DNA from: Mesaphorura yosii
Taxonomy: Eukaryota; Arthropoda; Collembola; Poduromorpha; Tullbergiidae
Length of the DNA: 64,000 nucleotides
Reading direction: 5' to 3'
Assembly (NCBI GenBank): GCA_009869945.1
Contig: WIXG01000056.1
Coordinates: 229,477 to 293,476, forward strand
Below, one piece after another: positions 57,136 through 64,000 of this stretch; the stretch's first letter is position 1; every line of letters starts with the position of its first letter. Made by a program: the position numbers and the translations under genes. The notes under the pieces are model-generated. The model saw nothing but the letters and a program-made list of their open reading frames with translations. It was not told where the DNA came from and made no database searches.

Positions 57136-60100
57136 TCAGTGCGTGATTTGTTGGTTCTTCGTCAATTTGTAAAAGAGCCCCTTCCGGGCTCGCAGCTGTT
57201 CATTTGTGCCCTGCTCCATAATTTTGCCACGAGTTATCACAGCAATGTAGTCAGCATTCTGAATTGTCGATAGCCGGTGTGCTATCATGATGCACGTTCG
57301 CCCTGCTCGAGCTTTGTCCAGTGCTTCTTGTACAATCTGGAACCAACGGCACAGGGAAACCGTGAAGTGCGTCGTACTGCCAACAATTAGATTAGGAAGT
57401 AGTCGAACCTTTTCATTCTCGGTGTCCAGAGCGCTCGTGGCCTCATCTAACAGCAGGACTTTTGGATCTCGGATCAGCGCCCGGGCAATTGCGATCCGCT
57501 GCTTTTGACCGCCGGACAGTTGCCTGCCCCTTTCTCCCACCAGCGTCTCGTAGCCCTGATTTGGCATGCAAATCAGGCAGATTAGTATTTTTCTCATCTG
57601 AAGCGGAAAGCAATGGAGTAAGTACGGAGTCTTGTCTTATCTTACCTGAGGCAGGCTAACGATGAAGTTGTGAATATTCGCTTCTCGTGCAGCTTTTATA
57701 ATAAGATCTTCTGGACAAGCTTTTCCATCTTCACTCGTGTAGCCATACGCAATATTTTCTCTTATCGTGCAATCGAATAATACTGGCTCTTGGGTGACGA
57801 AGCCAATGTTTTTGCGAAGGTGCGATATGTTTAGTGAACGAACGTCGTAGCCGTCAATTAACTGCAATCAGGCACACATCATGTCCGATGCATTTCGTGA
57901 TTTTGTACTTGCAAGAGGGCCACTTACCACTTGCCCTGCTGTCACATCGTAGAATCTTTCTATCAGATTGACGATTGTTGACTTGCCACAACCGGAGTGC
58001 CCAATCAGTGCCAAACTCTTGCCGGGTTGAAGGTCAAATGATAAACCGTGCAGGACGGAATACTGATCACGCGAAGGGTAACAAAACCGCACGTCGCTGA
58101 AAGTGATGCGTCCTTCAATTTTCGGTCGCAGCCCATCTGGGCTGAACGGATCAATCTGAGATTTCAGTTCAATTAAGTTGAATATCAAGCCCGCTGCGAG
58201 GTTTGCCTTTGTGTAGTCTGGGAGGAAAGACAGCGCTTGTCCGACCGCAACAGCTGAAAATGCTTGGGCGAAGAAAACTCTGCAATACAAAATGCAGGTA
58301 ACAAATTGTGTCGTGTGCAGCCAAGTTAAAGTGTTTGGTTTTGGCTCACTCTTACCGGTATACGCCGATGGCGGTCATGAGGTCCTCTTCAATGAGGTAC
58401 GCAGCGTAGCGAAAGGTGGCACCATAAACGAAGAAGATTATGGCTTCTGAGAATGCGAAAGCTAGGCCATAAATTAAGCCCTGCTTGTGTGCTTCCCTGT
58501 ACATAGAACAAGAAGTACGAAGATAACAGGAATGACGTCTGGAAACGACGAAGCCTGAATTTGATTTGACTCACATGTAAACAGGAAGTAGGCTCTCCAC
58601 ATACTTTGAGAAAAATAATTTTTCTTGAGCCATCGCCTGCACCGTTCGGATGTTTTGAATTGCCTCGTTCGCTATCTGAAAATCGTGTCAAACTGTAGTG
58701 AAGTGATAGTGGAAGAATTCGTTTTGGTTTGTACATATCGCTCGTCGTACCCCTCCGGAATTTTCCATAATCATGGCGTCGGTCTGAAACCCACTTTTCT
58801 GCATGTGAATTGAGATGTACGTCGACGTTATCAGTAATGGAAATAGTGCCAGGAGCACCAGCGCCAGCTGCCAGCCAAAGATGAATGCTATGAACAGGCC
58901 CATGAAGACCGTCACAAAGCACGTGATAATTGCGGCTAGTCGGTGGCCTGCAGCCTGCGTACGAGTATTCTTTCGTTAGCTAGGTCAGTATTTAAGACTA
59001 GACAACAATCGTGACAGGGCGTGGGCGTGACTCACCGCTTTCACCATGGGCGCGTCCCTCGCCAGCCGGGTGGACACTCTTCCTGGGGAATTTGTCTCGT
59101 TATCAAACCACCCGACGGATTGACGCACGACCCCAACGAAGGACAGCAGCCGAAGTCGCATTGTCAAGTATTCCCCGGCTTCGGATACGAGAATTGTCTA
59201 AAATGTGCAATATATTATCGAGTGAGTTCTTCCACGCAGAAAGTTCATGAGAATAGGCAAATACCCTCAGCCAGTGTCCAAATCCACTGATCACCGCCAG
59301 AACCACAGTCATCATGGTCCAAAACCTGGCTTCCGAAAGTAACTCGTCGCCCTGCTTGGTAACTGTCTGCGTAAAAAAGTTCATTAACATTAATTACATT
59401 TACATCGAAGATGCTAAATTTTACTGGAAACAATTTGTCCAGAAACTATATCAAACCTGGAACATGCTGGAGTACATAAACGAGAAGGACGGCATGACAC
59501 ATCCACAAATGAGACAACCGAGAAATCCAAAGCAGACCTGGCACATTTCAGGCCGATTGAGTGCCAGTGTTTTGAAGAATCCAGGATATTGCACATTCAG
59601 CTCTTCAGCTTCTTCCGCCATTCGTGCTCTGTCGGGGTCTGGCAAGGCACGCAGTCGTCTCCTTCTGATTCGTCTCGTTTTTCGTCGTCGCGTCTTCTCT
59701 GCCTCGAAGTCAAAGTCTCCGATGGATTCCTCCCTAAATGTTTAGATTTTTATTGTCGGGGTTGAATGATTCCGATTCCGCCGTGATTTCCAAGATGAAC
59801 TTACGTTGATTCGTAATATGAGGCATCTGCCGTAGGATCCGCCTCAATTTCCTGAAGAGTGTTGAGGGACATCTGAGCCGCGACTAAATCGTAGTACAGC
59901 TCTTCTTTAGCCATGAGCTCAGCGTGCGTTCCGGCCTCCGCAACGACCCCGTCCTTGAGCACACAAATAGTGTCCGCATCTTTTATTGTAGACAGGCGAT
60001 GAGCAATGATCTAATGAATGGAGAAAAATGCAGTGCAATCATTCTTTGTAAAGTGCAAAGCAAAGCAAATGCCTTCATATTCACGGTAAATTAAGTAAAC

Positions 60101-63100
60101 TTAAACATACGATTGTGGTCCGGCCCTTTCGTGCTCTGTCCAGGGCGCATTGAACAATTGATTCACTTCTTGCGTCTAACGCAGAAGTGGCTTCGTCCAG
60201 CAAGAGAATTTTGGGGTCTCGAACTAAAGCACGTGCGATGGCGACCCGTTGTTTCTGACCACCTGAAATGCAAACGCGAACGTACAGAAAGGAATCTATA
60301 ATTGAGATCTCAACCCTTTATTTAGTGTTCATGTCAAATGTCAATGTTATACCCACCTGATAACTGTGCTCCTCGTTCCCCAACCAGCGTTTCGTACCCC
60401 TGAGGGAGCAAACTGATAAAATCGTGCGCATTCGCCATTCGAGCAGCCGTCACAACTTCGTCGGGAGTCACGCAATCCCGTCCGTACGCAATATTTTCGT
60501 AAATTGTCGTCCCAAACAAAATTGGCTCTACAAACCAGAAGCTTATTCATTTAAAACTGGGCTCGAGCAGCTCGAGGATCGACACGCCAAATGTAAGGAT
60601 CTTCACAATTATTTACCTTGAGACACAACGCCGATGTGATGCCGAATCCAAGCTAAATTGAGTAACTTCAGGTCGTGCCCATCCAGAAGAATTGCGCCTG
60701 AGTCAGGGTCGTAAAATCTGAGGATGAGGGACACCAGAGTGCTCTTTCCCACTCCGCTGTGGCCAACAAAGGCAACTGTCTTGCCAGGTTCAATGTCAAT
60801 GGTGAAGTTGTGAAGAACCTACGACGAACAAACCGGCGATTAGCAACCGATTAAATCGAACGGCTCCTATCAATATTGTAACACCCACCGACACTTCCCT
60901 TCTTGACGGATACGTAAAATCGACATTTCTGAACTGAATTCTTCCCTTAATTGTCGCGGGCGTTAAACCTGCTTTGCTGTACGGATCGATTCTTGGCATG
61001 GAGTCGATAATATCGAAAACGACGGCAGCGGATCCACGAGCCACGCCTATTACAAAGAATCCGACAAGGAGTTTTGATTCATTCCTATTTCAATATCTAA
61101 TTCAGTTCTATTTTTATTTTGAACAAACCAAGCGTGGCGATGTACGGAACTGCATTTCCAACCTTTCAAAAAAGATACGAAATCAAAACCTTGAAGTTAA
61201 AGGTAACAGATCCTGTGTTTACCGAGAAGGCGCCCATTAGCACGGCGAGAAAGACAGTGAAAATGGATCCAGGCGTGATGAGGCCTTTATTAAGCATTTG
61301 AACACCGAACCAAAATGCGGTCGCGTACGAGCCGAATAGCACGACGAACACAACGCCAATTCCAAGCGCCAACGACCGGTATTTCTTCAGAGCCAAACGT
61401 AGACCGTCCATTAGTTGAGATTCGTACCTACATTGCGTGCCATTTTGAGATTCGGATTAGGACTCAAAGCTAATGCAATGCTAAAAAAAGTACCTCTCAA
61501 TCGCTCGCTGTTCACCGCCGAAGGACGCAACTGTCTTCATCGACGACAAAATCTACCCACGAGAAGTTAAGTAGTCATCTAGTTAAATTTAAAAAAAGAT
61601 AAAAGAAGTGTACCTCTTCCGCCACGGCGCCAGCCTTCCCATACTTTTGCTGCTCCCTGGAGGACTGCGAAGCCAAAGTCTACAAAAGAAGAGTATGAAA
61701 GCCGTCTGTACGTTTATTGATTGATTTTCACTGACCGCAAGCATTTAACTCACCAGACCCACATACGCGCCGGATCCGATGAGCAAGGGTGATAGCGCCA
61801 GAATGATTAGTGTCAACTGCCAATTAATTGCGAATCCCACAACGAATCCTGCCAAGAATGACGACCAGAACTGAATTATCATACTAAACTTGTGTCCAAG
61901 TCCCTCACGAATTCTCTCCAAGTCACTGGAAATTAAGCAGAGAATCTTCAAAAATCAGAAATCAAAGCAACCGGAAGGACGGAAAATCAAATGAGCTTAC
62001 TCAGACAGCTTCATCGCCAAATCACCAGTCTGATGGTGGTCGTACCAAGAAATCTCTTGGCGCAGCACTTGATATAAGAATTCTTGCCTTAATCTATATG
62101 CTTGTCGCTCGCAGCTCCATTCCCAAAACACAGCCTACAAATGCAATGCTTAATTAATTTATCGTTACGGCCCAAAATTCAATCCGCGTCAATTCTAATT
62201 GATTACCTGTATGAACGAGGCAAAGAACACACCGATTCCAATGTACACGTAGTACAATGAAAGTTGGGTCATATAGTCCACAAACTCCTGCCGTGTGAGG
62301 AGTCCTTTTGGCACAGGCCCATTAATGGTAGCATTTTGAGAAAAAAATACACTTGACAAAGTGGTAAAAGAAACAGCCTCCAGATTCAGAGATTTCTCTG
62401 TCGTGGGATTCGTGTGGCTGTCATTTGCGAATCCCTGCAGAATTTCACAGCAATTTTTATCAAGAAATTTCCCAATGAATATGGCATCGCCATCAGCTTA
62501 CGAAAACGCTTTGCTGGATAATTATGTCTGTCATGAGTCCAAATATGCGAGCAAGGATCTGAAGACATCAAAAATACGGTCACATAATCAGCGTTCAGAG
62601 CAGGCGCTCAGTTTTATGATTCATGCTTTCAGCTTACTGGCATCCCAGCGCCATGAATAACGGCTGCGATGGTCCCGAATGCGATCACCCATTTGTCTTT
62701 AGTTGTGGCGAAACGAAACTAAAAATGCGTAGAAAAAAAGGAGAATGTTTATTCACTAATGAAGGAAGCAAACAAACAAGGAACATCAATACGCTGCCAA
62801 CTTGGATAAGACAATGAAAGTGATTAACTAAATGGCCTTCGGGCCCTCACCATTTGTTTGAGATACACTCGTTTAGGAGCGGCAGATGAACTGGACGACG
62901 AGTCCGATCTCGTGCTATCAAGGCATGAATCACGGGAAAACAATTAACAGTAACGCAATAACGGAAAACATTGCAGCTAGCTGCGATTGCGGTTACCTCT
63001 CTGATTCATCATTTCTACGGCTGCGACGTGTACTGAAACTAGAGTATGATCTTTGTTGCTGCTGCGCGATGAGCGGATGTCTTTCTGTGTTCGCGTCCGA

Positions 63101-63121
63101 ATTATCCGACGATCCCGTCAT
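57136..63121 (-). CDS. Full-length ABCB transporter T1 (P-glycoprotein type), canonical
   Basis: Start ATG at 63121 ([20 protein letters not shown]) with a Ser/Arg-rich leader ([15 protein letters not shown]). TMD1 at about 62880-61040, first loop with a NATI sequon. NBD1 (about 60985-59870): Walker [10 protein letters not shown], signature LSGGQ split by an intron (donor at 60355), Walker [14 protein letters not shown]-loop IAHRLSTI. Linker at about 59870-59640. TMD2 at about 59645-58260. NBD2 (about 58225-57136): Walker [10 protein letters not shown], signature QLSGGQKQR, Walker [14 protein letters not shown]-loop IAHRLSTI. All catalytic residues are present in both halves, as in MDR1/P-glycoprotein. 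Family role: ATP-driven export of lipophilic xenobiotics at the plasma membrane. It is probably the least altered copy, from which the other three diverged. Confidence 0.9.
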
Positions 63122-64000
63122 TGATTTGCTCAACTTGGACTAAGACTTCGTTTCGTAAATGGAACAAGTGGACAAGACCAAATTTGCCAAGCTGACGAGC
63201 GTGACCACACGATCGGGCGCAGACAAATGGAATGTAGGCCCGGATACATTAGTTTTTTGCGGATTTGTCTTTTGCTTGCAAACACACAAACTCAGGCCGG
63301 GCCGACGCGACGTAAATATGAAAGCACTTTAAACGTGTGAACGTTGGCACTGCACTCCTCTGAATGAATTGTTTTCCTACTGCACGTTCAGGTCTGTCGT
63401 CCGAAACACGTTTGATTGAAGTTGAAGGGGTATCAAGTTTGTGATTGGGAATGAGACGTACTCATCTTCAATCGATCATGCGTGCGGGTTATTATCAGCA
63501 GTCCACACTGAATGAGTTGTGCTGGGAAGGCTGGAATGGGATAAGATTGCGATTGTAAATCCAACACTAACACTATTGACACAATATTACACAATCACAA
63601 TCGCACAATTCCTCCCTGCTTTATACTCACCTTAATCATTCATACCGCTTATTGCAATTCCCTGCTCACTTGTGTGCTTGTATTCGTGTGCTAACAAAAA
63701 TAATGAACAGGTACCTGCAACTGACTTAAAAAATAATAAAGTGTAATTATCGCTCCGTTCACCAAACACACGCTGAAGAAGATAAGAGCAAAAAACATTG
63801 TTGCTCGAATATTGAAGAGGTGCACGGGCAATGGGGAGTGGGCAATCGAAGTTATGTAAACCATCCGCAACCCAAGCCAAGTCAAAATAGACGACGGCTG
63901 GATTGGACTGGACACAAAAACTCGTTCCCGTCCTTAATCTTATTCAACTGGCTGTACGATGCGTACAATTTTAGTGCAGCACACGTTTAACAATAAGATA
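63122..64000. promoter_or_regulatory. Upstream region of the ABCB array
   Basis: About 0.9 kb upstream of T1. No coding exon was recognised. A minus-strand GTGAGTA at about 63625-63631 could be the donor of a 5' UTR intron. No TATA box was found. Confidence 0.35.

Noticed and set aside
38913-63121. The four ABCB genes as one polycistronic or trans-spliced unit
   Set aside because: Each has its own start, its own stop and a candidate poly(A) signal, with spacers of 0.3-0.5 kb; no shared leader acceptor pattern was recognised.

Overview
The window looks like nuclear DNA of an arthropod. Genes are split by many short introns (often about 55-90 bp, GT...AG), AATAAA signals follow several stops, and the families are animal ones: a TRPA channel, ATG9, TTC36, an SLC23 permease, XK-related, chemosensory protein, gustatory-receptor-like proteins and full-length ABCB transporters. 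Receptor-like 7-TM genes beside a chemosensory protein, plus one bacterial-looking intronless enzyme gene, would fit a springtail (Collembola). That placement is inference; no marker in the window proves it.

Layout. 0-1.8 kb: 3' part of a TRPA-type channel (+). 1.8-5.2 kb: an F-box protein (-) head-to-head with a TTC36 orthologue (+). 5.4-9.7 kb: SLC23 nucleobase/ascorbate-type transporter (-) with a 1.4 kb first intron. 9.7-12.7 kb: no gene seen. 12.7-13.4 kb: a broken coding remnant. 13.5-15.9 kb: two intronless paralogous receptor genes tail-to-tail. 17.1-18.7 kb: death-domain protein with an unrecognised C-terminal region. 18.8-20.1 kb: third intronless receptor-like gene. 21.1-21.6 kb: chemosensory protein. 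23.0-26.4 kb: ATG9. 26.5-29.6 kb: no gene seen. 29.6-30.7 kb: secreted Cys-rich protein. 30.8-34.3 kb: a bacterial-type PLP D-amino-acid dehydratase/deaminase next to RidA/UK114. 34.9-36.3 kb: XK-related protein. 37.1-38.8 kb: two secreted Gly-rich proteins. 38.9-63.1 kb: four full-length ABCB (P-glycoprotein-type) genes in tandem, all on the minus strand.

The most striking signal is in the ABCB array. In transcription order, T1 (57.1-63.1 kb) has two canonical ATP sites. T2 (51.3-56.6 kb) and T3 (45.2-50.8 kb) have lost the Walker A lysine, catalytic glutamate and H-loop histidine in NBD2, together with the signature motif of NBD1. Those are the parts of the same composite ATP site; the other composite site is largely kept. 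T4 (38.9-44.9 kb) shows a milder form of the same asymmetry. This suggests duplicates moving toward one-site or regulatory ATPases.

A second notable pairing is the intronless bacterial-type D-amino-acid dehydratase 0.86 kb from RidA, whose known role is hydrolysing the reactive enamine/imine intermediates such PLP dehydratases release. The RidA gene also has two alternative first exons, and they encode the same protein segment with and without a conserved Tyr.
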